A stretch of 64,000 bases of DNA. It comes from WVZL01 sp041862375 (GTDB lineage: Bacteria; Acidobacteriota; Aminicenantia; Aminicenantales; Aminicenantaceae). The first letter of the stretch is position 1. Each line of letters begins with the position of its first letter. The stretch spans positions 4,443 through 68,442 of the forward strand of contig JBGVTE010000027.1 in NCBI GenBank assembly GCA_041862375.1. Reading direction: 5' to 3'. Made by a program: the position numbers and the translations under genes. The notes beneath the pieces were generated by a model. That model was given only the letters and a program-made list of their open reading frames with translations, was not told the origin of the DNA and did not search any database. Below, piece by piece: positions 8,030 through 18,900 of this stretch.

Positions 8030-10162
8030 CTAATAATTAACTTCGACTCCCAATTTATAAAACATGAAGGCGAATGTGTCAGCTATCACATCAATTCTCT
8101 TCGTTGTGCTGCTTGCTCCGTGTCCAGACCTAGTTTCAATCCTGATTAACACCGGATTAGTACCTTTGTGTCTTTCCTGAAGTGTGGCAATAAATTTAAA
8201 GGAATGAGCTGGCACGACCCGGTCATCATGGTCAGCAGTAGTTACAAATGTCGCGGGATAGGCTACGCCTTCTCTAATGTTGTGCAAGGGTGAGTATGAA
8301 TATAGATTCTTGAAGTGTTCTTCCTCATCGCTGGAACCATATTCCACAGCCCAGCCCCAGCCAACAGTAAATTTATGGTAGCGCAGCATATCCATCACAC
8401 CCACTGCTGGAAGTGCTACCTTAAATAAATCTGGCCGTTGAGTCATGCAGGCACCTACCAGCAATCCGCCGTTTGATGCTCCGGCAATAGCCAGCTTATC
8501 TTTTGATGTGAACTTTTCACTAATCAAATATTCGGCAGCAGCGATGAAATCATCAAACACATTCTGCTTGTTGGACAGCATTCCCGCCCTATGCCATTCT
8601 TCACCGTATTCACCTCCACCTCGCAGGTTAGCCACAGCAAAAACAACTCCATTCTCTAGAAGAACAATATTAATAGAGTTAAATGAAGGGACTATACTGA
8701 TGTTGAATCCACCATACCCATAGAGGTAAGCGGGATTATTGCCATCTAATTTCAATCCCTTCTTATGAACAATAAACATTGGAACTCTGGTTCCGTCCTT
8801 GCTCGTGTAAAACACCTGCTTTACAACAAAATCCTCAGCGCTGATTTTAAACTCGGTTTTGCGGAAAACTTCTGATTTTCTGCTTACAACATCATATTTG
8901 TAAATTGCTGGAGGAAAAGTAAAGGAAGTGAAAGTGTAAAACAAAATTTTATCTTCTCTCTTACCGTAGAAACCTCTTGCAGTCCCTAGAGCCGGCAACT
9001 CAATTTCTTTCACGAGTTTTCCTGTTAAATCATGCTGATAGACTTTTGTATTAGCATCTTTGAGGTACATGCAGAATAACTGATCCCCTGCCGTAGTGGC
9101 ACTCCTCAAAACTTCCTCTTTTTCTGGAACTACAGTCTTCCAATTTTCATTTCCAGGATTCTGAGGATCCATAAGAATCACTTTGTAGTTAGGAGCGTTG
9201 ACATTCGTGTAAACAAGGAATTTATCTCCGACATTATCCACGACATGGCTATCGAACTCAAATCCTGTAATCAGGGGCTGAAATTCCATATCTCCAACAG
9301 ATAGATCATTATAATACAACTCATTGCCACTTGTTCCTTCTGATACGGATAAAATCAAATATTCTTCGTCTTCAGTCACGCTGACACCTTTATACCGAAG
9401 CGGGTGTTCCTTATCTTCATAAATAAGCGTGTCATTTTCCTGTGGATCACCCAGTTTGTGAAAGTATATTTTTTGAAACTTGTTCCTGGCTGTTAATTCC
9501 TGGCCCTCTTCTGGCTCGTCATAACCGCTGTAATAAAATCCATCACCATACCAGGAGGCACCAGAAAATTTAATCCACTGGATGCGGTCGCTTAACTCTT
9601 TTTTAGTCTCAATCTCCATCACTCTAAGCTCCTGCCAATCCGAGCCTGCTTCAGATCGGGAATAGGCCACATAGCGATTGTCCTTAGAAAAACCAGTCAA
9701 GCTGATCCTGATTGTGCCGTCTGGGGACAATTGGTTGGGATCAATGAATACTTCAGGCTCCCCATCCAAACCCTTCTGGATATATATCACAGACTGGTTC
9801 TGTAAACCGTCATTCTTGTAGAAGAAGTAATACTCCCCTGCCCTAAAAGGCAAAGAATACCGTGGGTAGTTATAAATCTCTGTTATCCGCTCTCGAAGTT
9901 TTTCCCTGAAGAGTAGCTTCTCTAAAAAAGCGAAGGTGACCTTGTTCTGCTCTTCGACCCATTGCTTAACCTCTTCAGCATTATCATCCTCCAGCCAGTG
10001 ATAGGGATCTTCGACTTTAGTGCCAAAATAGTCATCTACATGGTCAACCTTTTTTGTAACCGGGTAAGTCAGCTGAACCTGTGCTTTTTCAGCTTGCTTT
10101 TTACAGACCGGCAGCAAGATTAATGAAGTGAGGACGACTAAGATACATAGTTTTTTACGCAT
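8030..10162 (-). CDS. Prolyl oligopeptidase (S9A), exported
   Basis: 710 residues, AAGGAGG ribosome site. An N-terminal hydrophobic leader ends near LLPVC at residue 20, an imperfect lipobox, so it may be a lipoprotein or simply secreted. A seven-bladed propeller precedes the alpha/beta-hydrolase domain. The catalytic triad is visible: S563 in GASNGG, the Asp in DHDDRVVP (about 644-647) and H681 in SGHG. The length and the ending match prolyl endopeptidases, which cut short peptides after proline. It is the last of three same-strand hydrolase genes (M20, DPP4-like, POP), 162 bp from the preceding one. Confidence 0.9.
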   Translation of the reverse strand: MRKKLCILVVLTSLILLPVCKKQAEKAQVQLTYPVTKKVDHVDDYFGTKVEDPYHWLEDDNAEEVKQWVEEQNKVTFAFLEKLLFREKLRERITEIYNYPRYSLPFRAGEYYFFYKNDGLQNQSVIYIQKGLDGEPEVFIDPNQLSPDGTIRISLTGFSKDNRYVAYSRSEAGSDWQELRVMEIETKKELSDRIQWIKFSGASWYGDGFYYSGYDEPEEGQELTARNKFQKIYFHKLGDPQENDTLIYEDKEHPLRYKGVSVTEDEEYLILSVSEGTSGNELYYNDLSVGDMEFQPLITGFEFDSHVVDNVGDKFLVYTNVNAPNYKVILMDPQNPGNENWKTVVPEKEEVLRSATTAGDQLFCMYLKDANTKVYQHDLTGKLVKEIELPALGTARGFYGKREDKILFYTFTSFTFPPAIYKYDVVSRKSEVFRKTEFKISAEDFVVKQVFYTSKDGTRVPMFIVHKKGLKLDGNNPAYLYGYGGFNISIVPSFNSINIVLLENGVVFAVANLRGGGEYGEEWHRAGMLSNKQNVFDDFIAAAEYLISEKFTSKDKLAIAGASNGGLLVGACMTQRPDLFKVALPAVGVMDMLRYHKFTVGWGWAVEYGSSDEEEHFKNLYSYSPLHNIREGVAYPATFVTTADHDDRVVPAHSFKFIATLQERHKGTNPVLIRIETRSGHGASSTTKRIDVIADTFAFMFYKLGVEVNY

Positions 10163-10324
10163 CGTTTCCTCCTTAACTAAAATGATTCTTTATTTCCTAC
10201 ATTCACAAAACCCTGAGAATTCTTACTGTTTTTATCACAACAAAATACAAGGGTCAACGAGGAATTGCCTTTCCAAGTTAAAGAGCCTGAATAACTTTTT
10301 GGAGTTTAAGTTCCTCAAATTATA

Positions 10325-12586
10325 TTATTTAGAAATTGGCCCGGGTGGTAGCTTCTCTTTCAAATACATTGTCAGCAACTCATAGAGATGGCGCCTTGTG
10401 TTTTCTCCTTCAGAGATGCTGTGGGACCGGTTCGGATAGGTCATCACTGTGAAGCGCTTTTTATATTTGATCAATTCATTCACCAACGCTTCGAAGTTCT
10501 GATAATGGACATTGTCATCGCCTGTTCCGTGGATTAGCAGCAGGTTCCCTTTCAATTTATGAGCAAATGTAATGGGCGAGCCGTTTTTATAACCTTCTTC
10601 ATTATCTTCTGGAAGCCCCATGTATCTTTCCTGATAAATCGAATCATAGTACCGCTGGTTACTCACAAAGGCTATGGCCATAGCTGTATGATAAAGCTCT
10701 GGATATCTAAATATGGCATTAAGACTCATCGAGCCTCCTCCGCTCCAGCCCCAAATTCCGATGCGGCTCGAATCCACCCATGGCCAGCGCTTGATTATGG
10801 CTCTTGTTGCCGCTGCCTGGTCAGCAGAGGCAAGAATCCCTACCTGGCGGTAAATACTCTTCCGCCACGACCGTCCCCGCGGCGCTCTTGTCCCCCTATT
10901 ATCCACGCTCATGACAAGATATCCCTGCTGGCAGAGCATGAGATGCCACAAATAGCGGTCTCCACTCCATCTATCTATAACTGTGGACCCCGTTGGCTCA
11001 CCATAAACATAAAAGAGCACAGGATACCGCCTCCCAGGATCAAAATCAGGCGGTTTCATGCACCACCCGTCAAGCTTAACGCCTCCGCCGATATCCACCC
11101 GAAAAAATTCTACTGGTTTTCTTTTAAGAGCGTGAACTTTCTTTTTGAGTTCAGAATTACCGACCAAAGTGTGTCTTACTTCATGTTGAGGTAGACGCAC
11201 AAGCTCAGTTACAGGAGGCTCATCAAAGGTTGAGAATGTGTGAAAAGCATAACATGAATCTGGAGAAAACCTGTAACCGTGTACTCCGCGCTGCTCTGAA
11301 GGCGTGAGACGTTCGGCCTTGTCTGAGCCTTTTGATTGCACCCGGTAAAGATATCGATGGATTGGACTGTCGGAGGAAGCAGTAAAATACACCCAGCCTC
11401 TGTCTTCATCAACGCTCTGCAGGCTGACTACATCATATTCACCAGGAGTTAAAAGTTTAACCTGCTTCCCTGTTCGTGAGACGAGATAAATATGTCTCCA
11501 GCCATCACGTTCGCTCACCCATGTAAAGTATCTTCCACCATCCAGCCAACGAAGCTCATTCACTACTTCTACCCATGTATCATCGCGCTCAGTCAGAATC
11601 GTCCGCACCTTTCCGGTGTGAATATCGCCAAGCATAACCCAGTTTGTATTCTGAAGGCGGTTAAGGCGCTGGAAACAGACCTCATTCGAGTTTGCTGCCC
11701 AATCCATCCAGGCAATATAATGATTTCTTGGATCTCCCGGCAATACAAACCATAGTGTCTCCCCTCCTTCAGCACTCACCACTCCGATACGGCTGGCAGA
11801 ATTGACTTCTCCCACTTTAGGATACTGAATCGATTTGAGCTGAGGGTAAAGAGAATCAGTATTATTGATGAGATAGAAAGTATTTACCCCTTCGGTGTTG
11901 AGCTGCCAGTAAGCGATCCATTCTCCATCCGGGCTCCATCTAAATCCATCTCTCAATGAAAATTCCTCTTCATAAACCCAGTCAAAGGTTCCGTTGATGA
12001 TGGTCTTTGACCCGTCTTTAGTCAACTGCTCTATCCGGTGGCTCTCTAGGTCTTCTATGTAGATATTGTTCCTGATAACATATCCGACTCGACTCCCGTC
12101 TGGAGAAAACTTGGCGAACATGAGGCTTGAGGTTTCAGCATCTCCCCCGAGCTTATATAAACTCCAGTCATTCAGATTAAGAACCCAGTAATCTCCCCGT
12201 GTGTGCTGTCTCCAGACACGCTTTGTGTTGGTGAAGATTAGGAGCTTTTTCCCGTCCGAAGACCATTCATAACTGTAAACTGACAGAGGTTTGGACTTAC
12301 CTGGCGGAATGAACCTGTTAGAGGGCACCAGAACTTCTCGCTTACCGTTTTCAGAATCATAACAGACGATTTCATGGACATCCTGATTCGACTTTGTGGA
12401 TTCCAAGAGTGTATAAGCACTTTTATAATCCAACCATCGTGCCGTTCCGAAGCGCTCAGGCTTGAATTCCTCGGAGCTAAAGATACGCTCCAGATTCAGA
12501 AGGGAAACGCCTTCTTCATTCTCAGTTGTCGATGTACAAAAAGAGAATACAAGCAGTAGTGACAAAAAAATACAAAGCTTCTTCAT
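10325..12586 (-). CDS. Dipeptidyl peptidase IV-like S9B peptidase, lipoprotein
   Basis: 753 residues, GGAG site. The signal peptide ends in the lipobox-like FSFC. The DPP4 propeller carries DWVYEEEF, the Glu motif that anchors the substrate N-terminus. The hydrolase domain has S615 in GWSGGG, Asp at about 690 in GTGDDNVH, and H722 in NRSHSI. Canonical DPP4 has GWSYGG; here the residue after Ser is Gly. It would release N-terminal Xaa-Pro or Xaa-Ala dipeptides. It lies 9 bp after the M20 gene, clearly the same operon. Confidence 0.88.
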   Translation of the reverse strand: MKKLCIFLSLLLVFSFCTSTTENEEGVSLLNLERIFSSEEFKPERFGTARWLDYKSAYTLLESTKSNQDVHEIVCYDSENGKREVLVPSNRFIPPGKSKPLSVYSYEWSSDGKKLLIFTNTKRVWRQHTRGDYWVLNLNDWSLYKLGGDAETSSLMFAKFSPDGSRVGYVIRNNIYIEDLESHRIEQLTKDGSKTIINGTFDWVYEEEFSLRDGFRWSPDGEWIAYWQLNTEGVNTFYLINNTDSLYPQLKSIQYPKVGEVNSASRIGVVSAEGGETLWFVLPGDPRNHYIAWMDWAANSNEVCFQRLNRLQNTNWVMLGDIHTGKVRTILTERDDTWVEVVNELRWLDGGRYFTWVSERDGWRHIYLVSRTGKQVKLLTPGEYDVVSLQSVDEDRGWVYFTASSDSPIHRYLYRVQSKGSDKAERLTPSEQRGVHGYRFSPDSCYAFHTFSTFDEPPVTELVRLPQHEVRHTLVGNSELKKKVHALKRKPVEFFRVDIGGGVKLDGWCMKPPDFDPGRRYPVLFYVYGEPTGSTVIDRWSGDRYLWHLMLCQQGYLVMSVDNRGTRAPRGRSWRKSIYRQVGILASADQAAATRAIIKRWPWVDSSRIGIWGWSGGGSMSLNAIFRYPELYHTAMAIAFVSNQRYYDSIYQERYMGLPEDNEEGYKNGSPITFAHKLKGNLLLIHGTGDDNVHYQNFEALVNELIKYKKRFTVMTYPNRSHSISEGENTRRHLYELLTMYLKEKLPPGPISK

Positions 12587-12595
12587 ACAAGACTC

Positions 12596-14074
12596 CTATT
12601 GAACATCATTATTTTTCTTAACCTTTTTGACACGAACAGGAGGTTTTTGGTCTGAAGGGATACCGCTCCTGTAGGTATATCCTTTGAGCTTATTCTTAAA
12701 CTCGTTCTTCATCTCAAGCAATATGTTCTCATCAAGGAACAAATCAACAGCTGTGGCAGCCATTACCTTTGCTGCTAAAATCATTCCTTTGTAGCCGATA
12801 GTATGCTTGGACGATGTTACCACCGCCCAGCTATGCCAAGGAATTCCATAAGGAGCACAGGTTGTTGACAGATGCAAGGTTGGAACTACCCAGCTCACCT
12901 CAGCAACATCAGTCGAGCCTCCTTCAGGCTCTTTATCGGGATCTTCCAGTTCGTCTATTTCACAAACCATGCCTTTATCTTCGACAACAGTCTCTTTTTG
13001 TATTCTCTCTGCAAAGGATAGTTCCTCATCCGTATATGCTATGGGTCCAATCATTTCAAGATTTCTCTGCATGATATTGGACCCGGTCATATTTACCAGC
13101 ATCTCATGATAGCTGCCCTTATTGTATACTTTTGAAGTTGCTCCTGTTGCAATAGAAACTCCCTTTACAATCTTTTCAATTCTTTTAACTACATCTTTAA
13201 CTCCATCTCTCGTTGAATCCCTGACCCAGATCCACAACTTTGCCTGGTCTGGAACAATATTGGGAACTTTACCTCCTTGGGTAATGACATAGTGTAGTCG
13301 AACTGAAGGTTTTACGTGCTCGCGTAGAAGATTAATTCCAAAGGTTGTCATCTCCACCGCATCAAGAGCGCTAATACCTTTCCAAGGATCAAAAGCAGCA
13401 TGGGAAGTTTTTCCGAAAAATTCTATCTCCAAATCATCAATAGCCTGACTGCTCCTCACATCCACTTTTGTTTTGTAGTCTGGATGCCAGGCAATACAGG
13501 CATCCAGTTCATCGAAGAATCCGTCTCTGGCCATGTACATCTTCCCTCCAACATCTTCTTCAGCAGGGCACCCGTAAAGTCTGACCGTACCTTTCAGCCC
13601 GTGGGCTTCCATTACCTTTTTGAGAGCAAGTGCTGCACCAAGACTTCCTGCCGCAAACAGGTTGTGTCCGCAGCCGTGCCCTGCTTCTCCTTCAACAAGC
13701 GCCTTTTGAAAAGGAGTGCTGTCCTGAGAAAGGCCTGGCAATGCGTCGTATTCTGCAAGAATCCCAATAATAGGCTTTCCGGAACCGTAGGTTGCTACAA
13801 AAGCAGTAGGTAGATTAGCTACTCCTCGTTTCACTTTAAATCCTTCTTTTTCCAAAATTTCGCTGAGAAGATTCGATGATTCATGCTCATTTAAAGCAAT
13901 TTCAGCATATTTCCAGATTGCATCACTCACTTCAATTAATGATTGGCTCTTCTGCTCAATAATTCTCAATATCTCCTCTTTTAATTCTTGCGCAGATTGT
14001 ATGTCTTCAGAAAAAATGACATGAATTAAGCCGAATATCAATAAAACCGCCAAAATAATGATTTTTTTTCTCAT
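12596..14074 (-). CDS. M20 metallo-amidohydrolase (AbgB-like), exported
   Basis: An upstream ATG exists at 14104, but the ATG at 14074 is preceded by an ideal GGAGG at 6-10 bases and begins a normal signal peptide (MRKKIIILAVLLIFGL), so I chose it; the protein is 492 residues. M20 motifs: an EYDALPGL region, GHGCGHN (metal ligand), PAEEDVGG (catalytic Glu), the dimerisation domain around GKTSHAA, and GGSTDVAEVSW with a late His. Overall it is closest to aminobenzoyl-glutamate utilisation protein B and other aminoacyl/acyl-amino-acid hydrolases. It heads the peptidase operon with DPP4- and POP-like genes. Confidence 0.85.
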   Translation of the reverse strand: MRKKIIILAVLLIFGLIHVIFSEDIQSAQELKEEILRIIEQKSQSLIEVSDAIWKYAEIALNEHESSNLLSEILEKEGFKVKRGVANLPTAFVATYGSGKPIIGILAEYDALPGLSQDSTPFQKALVEGEAGHGCGHNLFAAGSLGAALALKKVMEAHGLKGTVRLYGCPAEEDVGGKMYMARDGFFDELDACIAWHPDYKTKVDVRSSQAIDDLEIEFFGKTSHAAFDPWKGISALDAVEMTTFGINLLREHVKPSVRLHYVITQGGKVPNIVPDQAKLWIWVRDSTRDGVKDVVKRIEKIVKGVSIATGATSKVYNKGSYHEMLVNMTGSNIMQRNLEMIGPIAYTDEELSFAERIQKETVVEDKGMVCEIDELEDPDKEPEGGSTDVAEVSWVVPTLHLSTTCAPYGIPWHSWAVVTSSKHTIGYKGMILAAKVMAATAVDLFLDENILLEMKNEFKNKLKGYTYRSGIPSDQKPPVRVKKVKKNNDVQ

Positions 14075-14550
14075 TATTTCCTCCATATTTAGATTATTGT
14101 TCACAAATAGAAAATCAATTCGAAATTATTACAATATCCTAAAAAAATTTCAATTTTTCTCCTCATAAACTCCCGATATAAATTAATTCTGGAAATTGCG
14201 AAAAAAGTAAATATCAATTTGCAGCAATAAGGGAGTGTGGTTTGACGAAGGCCATAGCGTCACACCAGATATCGGTCATCGACAATCCAAGCCGCCTCAC
14301 TATTGTAATAGTGAATTGAGTATTGAGTCCTCTCATTAAAAATTCTTAATCTTATAAATAATTGAAATAGAAGTTAACATTTTTCCTCTAAACAGGGTAT
14401 ATAAATTTAAGGACAGTAGATTATTAAATTTAAAATTCATCGAGTATTCTATCTATTAATTTACAAATTGTATTGGCTGTGGAATAAAATAAAGAATTGA
14501 AAGTGAAAATCATCCTTCATTTTTAACTTACAGAGCCAGGAGGAACTGCA
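14075..14550. other. Intergenic stretch with a small hairpin
   Basis: A region of about 475 bases between divergent genes. It is AT-rich and must hold both promoters, but none stands out. The only clear structure is a perfect 8-base stem TCACTATT-gt-AATAGTGA at 14297-14314, not followed by a T run, so it is not a classical terminator. Confidence 0.4.
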
Positions 14551-15927
14551 ATGCAAATTAAAAAAAATCATATCATTTTTTTGTTGCCGGCCATTTTAGT
14601 TTGTATTTTTTTCTGTCCCAGAATCTTCGGGCAATTAGAGCAAAAAGTCTCGGAAAAACTCTGTGTCACTCTATCAAAAAATATATCTCTATTTCATATC
14701 CTTGTTATGATCTCTCCCTACGGGGAAGAGAAGAAAGATATCTTCCCTCATCCTATAGCTCAGAAAGCCAGAGATTATTTTAAAGAATTCAAAGATCATC
14801 CTGCGATTGACACTACGCATAGGATATTTAACTTTTCCTGGTATTTTCTCTTTAATAATGTCGCATTCTACTTTGCTGACTTTCCAGAAATGAAATTGTA
14901 TGAAGAAATTGAGCTTCCTCCAGAATTCAAGGCACGAAAAAATATGATCACGCAATACATTGAGCAGGTCAAAGATTTTTATAAGGCCTCAGAATTTGAG
15001 GCATTCTGGAAGATCCATAACAAAGATCTTGAATCGGTCATAGAGGAATGCAAAAGGAATATTCCTGAAGTCAGTCTCCCGGAGCTCATGGAAACATTCT
15101 TCGGTACCCAGGCTGAATGCTTTTATTTTGTACCTTGTCCTTTCATGCAGAATTCAGCAACGCATGTCGAAGTTAAGCATAAACAGGGAGGACTGACTTA
15201 TTATTACATAGCTGGGGGAAATACTTTTTTAGAAAGATTTAATAATATCTCAACAGCATTCCATGAATTCAGCCACAGTTTTATCGAGCCCATCTCAGCA
15301 AAATATTTTAATCAGATCAAAAAGCTTAGTTATTTATATAAGCCGCTACAAAATTCACTCACACGACTGGGTTACAAAAACTGGGATCGGGGATTTAATG
15401 AACACATAGTCAGGGCTGCACAACTTCACCTCTTGAGAAAAGCCCTTGGAGAGGAGGCCAGAGAGCGCGTAATTTTATCAGAGAGAAGATTGGGATTTAA
15501 GCTCATTGACAATTTTTATGGCTTCTTTGATGAATATGACAGGAACAGGGAGAAATACAAAAATTTAGAATCCTTTTATCCTGAGGTTTTGAAAAGACTT
15601 TCAGAAATAAAAGTCGAAGAATACAGAAGGCCATCATACATGGGATTTTATCCGGAATCCATAGAAAACAAGGTATTCGTAAAAGATGTTGTCCTTGATT
15701 CAGCTTTTTCTAAAGCCGGGATTAAAAAGGGAGATATCCTTTTCTCTATAGAAAATGTTTTGATCGATTCAGACGATAGTTTTAATAAAACAAAAGAAAA
15801 GTTCTGGAATCAAGCAAAAGAAGGAGACTCAGTAAAAATCGTGATAATCAGGGAAGATAAAAAAATTGAACTCGATGTTCCTGTACCATTCGTTACTGAT
15901 TTCAGATATAAGCATGAGGAATATTAA
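14551..15927 (+). CDS. Exported DUF4932-like zinc metalloprotease with C-terminal PDZ domain
   Basis: 458 residues, AGGAGG ribosome site, N-terminal signal sequence (residues 8-26). The middle region contains HEFSHSFIEP (about residues 240-249), a HExxH zinc-binding helix, and NEHIVRA downstream that could supply the third ligand. The last 90 residues form a PDZ domain (VLDSAFSKAGIKKGDILFSIENVLI). The arrangement is a secreted or periplasmic gluzincin-like protease with a peptide-binding module. Convergent with the kinase gene. Confidence 0.7.
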   Translation: MQIKKNHIIFLLPAILVCIFFCPRIFGQLEQKVSEKLCVTLSKNISLFHILVMISPYGEEKKDIFPHPIAQKARDYFKEFKDHPAIDTTHRIFNFSWYFLFNNVAFYFADFPEMKLYEEIELPPEFKARKNMITQYIEQVKDFYKASEFEAFWKIHNKDLESVIEECKRNIPEVSLPELMETFFGTQAECFYFVPCPFMQNSATHVEVKHKQGGLTYYYIAGGNTFLERFNNISTAFHEFSHSFIEPISAKYFNQIKKLSYLYKPLQNSLTRLGYKNWDRGFNEHIVRAAQLHLLRKALGEEARERVILSERRLGFKLIDNFYGFFDEYDRNREKYKNLESFYPEVLKRLSEIKVEEYRRPSYMGFYPESIENKVFVKDVVLDSAFSKAGIKKGDILFSIENVLIDSDDSFNKTKEKFWNQAKEGDSVKIVIIREDKKIELDVPVPFVTDFRYKHEEY

Positions 15928-15970
15928 TTCAATTTTTTTGTTTATGCCTTAAAAGAAATTTACAAAGTAA

Positions 15971-18900
15971 TTATTGAGTTTGAAGAGCAGCTAGTTGTAT
16001 CTTTGCATCTTCGATCTCAGGAAGGTCAGAGTCCGCATCTTTCCAGTGGTCGAGGAACTTCTGATAATTCTCAGCAGCTTTTCCTCTCTCACCTTTTTTC
16101 TGATAAAGCTTTCCCAGCATATAGAAGCACTTGACGTATAGACCTCCAAGAGCAATCCTGCCTGAATTGAAGGAAGCTATCCTCTCGTATTCTTTGATGG
16201 CCTTGTTTAAATCTCCGGACTTGTAATAAGCTGAGGCCAAAGGAGCAATAAAATAAGCATGCGCACTGCCCATCATTTCGTATTGAGAAGGAACCAGAGC
16301 AAAAGCTTTTCTGAAATAATCGATTGCTTCAGAATAGTTCTCTTTCGCCGCCTCTATCATCCCCTGTAGATGGTTATATAATCTTATCATTTTCCTGTTC
16401 ATTCCCTTCTTGATCAACTCTTTTAGATTATCTGCCACTTCCTGAGCCTTATTCATCAAATTCATCCTGACATATATCAGTCCTTTTTCCCATAAAATTA
16501 AAATTTGGGCAGATGGGCTTTTTTCTTCAACAGCCAAATTCCATGCCTTATCAGTTTCATTTAAAGCATCTTCAAAATCACCTAATGTCTCATGGACGTG
16601 AGCCAGAAAAAGTAAGAACCAAACTTCACCCATCTTTATTCTGACCATTTTTGATAGCGCTATTCCCTGTCTGGCAAGCTTTTTTGACTTCTCAAATTCT
16701 CCCTTCAATAAGTATAATTCACTTAACCTTACTTTATTCATAAAGATTCCGAATGGATTTCCAGCTTCAAGAAGCTTCTGATACTCTTCTTCAGCACAAA
16801 CAAAATCTCCTCTGTATAAATAAATATCTCCCCTAGTCAAGAAATTAAGAAAATAATTTGGACTGATGGAAAAAGCCATATTGACCTCAGCTAAGGCAAG
16901 GTCATACTTCCCTTGATTAATGTATGTATCAGCTAAATGGCAGCGGATACTGGCGGTATCTGAAAAACTATTTATATAATCCTTCAAAACTTCCCTGGCC
17001 ATATCATACAATCCCTTAGCCTGATATGGTCCTGCCAGGTTGGTATAGGACTGGACGGATACGTGCCTATTTTGTCTGTTTATTTCAAGCCGCTCAATAG
17101 CTTTATCCCACTTTTCAAGGGCTATGTAAATTATCGAAGAGTTATTTATTCCTGTCCCATCATCTGGATAAAGTTCAAATAATTTATCATATGCTTCAAG
17201 AGCTTTATCATAAGTATCTTCTGACATCCTGTAGAAATCTCCCTGGATAAGAAAGCGTTCTCTATCAGAAAGCCTGTCTGTCAAATCCAAAGCTTTCTGG
17301 ATGTACCTCTCACGCTCACTCAACAACCCGATGTTGCCATATGAGGCTGCCATAGACCTGTATGCCATGGCAAATTCAGGGTCTACAGCAGTTGCTTTCT
17401 CCATAAACTTGATACTATTACGGTAATCACCTTTATTGTGACATTTTCTTCCCTCACTGTAGTATTTATAAGCCTCATGAGAGTTTGTAGTGATTTTTCC
17501 TATTGCCTCATCTATATCACTGGCTATTTCACGGGAGGAAATCTTAAAATCTGCTTTTATTCTCTTGGTCAACTCATCTACCATAGGAAAAATGCCTTCT
17601 TCACCTCTGCCTTCTACTGACTCTGAGCCGATGGTTTCTCCTGTACTCGCTTTCTGGAGCGTGACATTGATTCTGAATGTATCGCCTGCCTTAGCATAGT
17701 TTCCCACCAGCACATGATTGACTCTCCCTCGCTCGGCCACTTCTTTCAAATCTCCTGACGAGTAAGTTTTTTCTTCATGGAGATTGAGCTTACGCAGGAT
17801 TTCGAACAGCCTCTCTGCACTTAACATCCTGATATGCTTTGATTGATTGAGATCAGCTATTAAAAGATCAGGAATCATCATACTCAAATGATCTAGATTC
17901 TCATCTCCTGTATTATTCTTGAAATACATGATGGCAAGCGAAGGTTTATCCAAGGGGATGGGCGCTGCTTTCTCCTGAAGAAGCTGCCAGATTACCAATC
18001 CAATAATAACAGCGGCGATAACGACTAATGCAGGAATGAAGAGCTTCTTTAAACCGAATGTTACGGTTATTTCCCTTGACGTGAGTGGCTTTCTCCTGGG
18101 AATTATTCTCTCTGTCATTGGAATGCCGCTCTCTATATTTATCAGCTCTGAAAGAAGCTCCTCTGCGCTCTGGTACCTCATCTCATTATTCTTCTTAATA
18201 CATTTAAGGATTAATTGGTTGAGATCATCAGGAATCTGGGAGTTGAACTTTTTAGGTTCTTGGGGTGCTTCACTTTTCTGCTTTACTGCCACACTCAATG
18301 GAGTCTCCCCCTCAAACGGAATCTTCCCTGTCACCATCTCATAGAGGATTATTCCCAGAGAATAAATATCTGAACGTTGATCTGTATCTTTGCCGTCAAC
18401 CTGCTCTGGCGACATGTACTCGGGAGTCCCGATCATTACTCCTGCACCTGTTATACCCCTTTGTTTGAGAGAGCGTGCGATTCCAAAATCCATGATCCGG
18501 GCGTTTCCCTCTTTATCGATCATGATATTCTTGGGCTTTAAATCGCGATGTAAAATCCCTAGTCTGTGAGCTTCACTCAGACCTTCACACACCTGCTTTG
18601 CTATCGATATCGAAGTTCCCACGGTTAACTGCCTTGACCTCCTGATGAAGCTCTTTAAATCCTCTCCAGCCACATATTCCATGGTGATGTAGTGAGCTCC
18701 TTCCACCTCGCCAAGGTCATACATCCGGCAGACATTCCTGTGAGAAATCTTCCGTGCCATTTTCAACTCGTTGCTGAAGCGCTCAATCGTCTCTTTATCC
18801 GAAGCAACCTCCGGGCTTATGAGCTTTAAAGCGACTTCTTCATTTATCTTCTTATCCTCCACCCTGTAGACTCTGCCCATGCCCCCTTTACCCAGCTCTT

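Noticed and set aside
14297..14314. Hairpin as a terminator
   Set aside because: The stem is not followed by a T run and sits between divergent genes where no terminator is expected.
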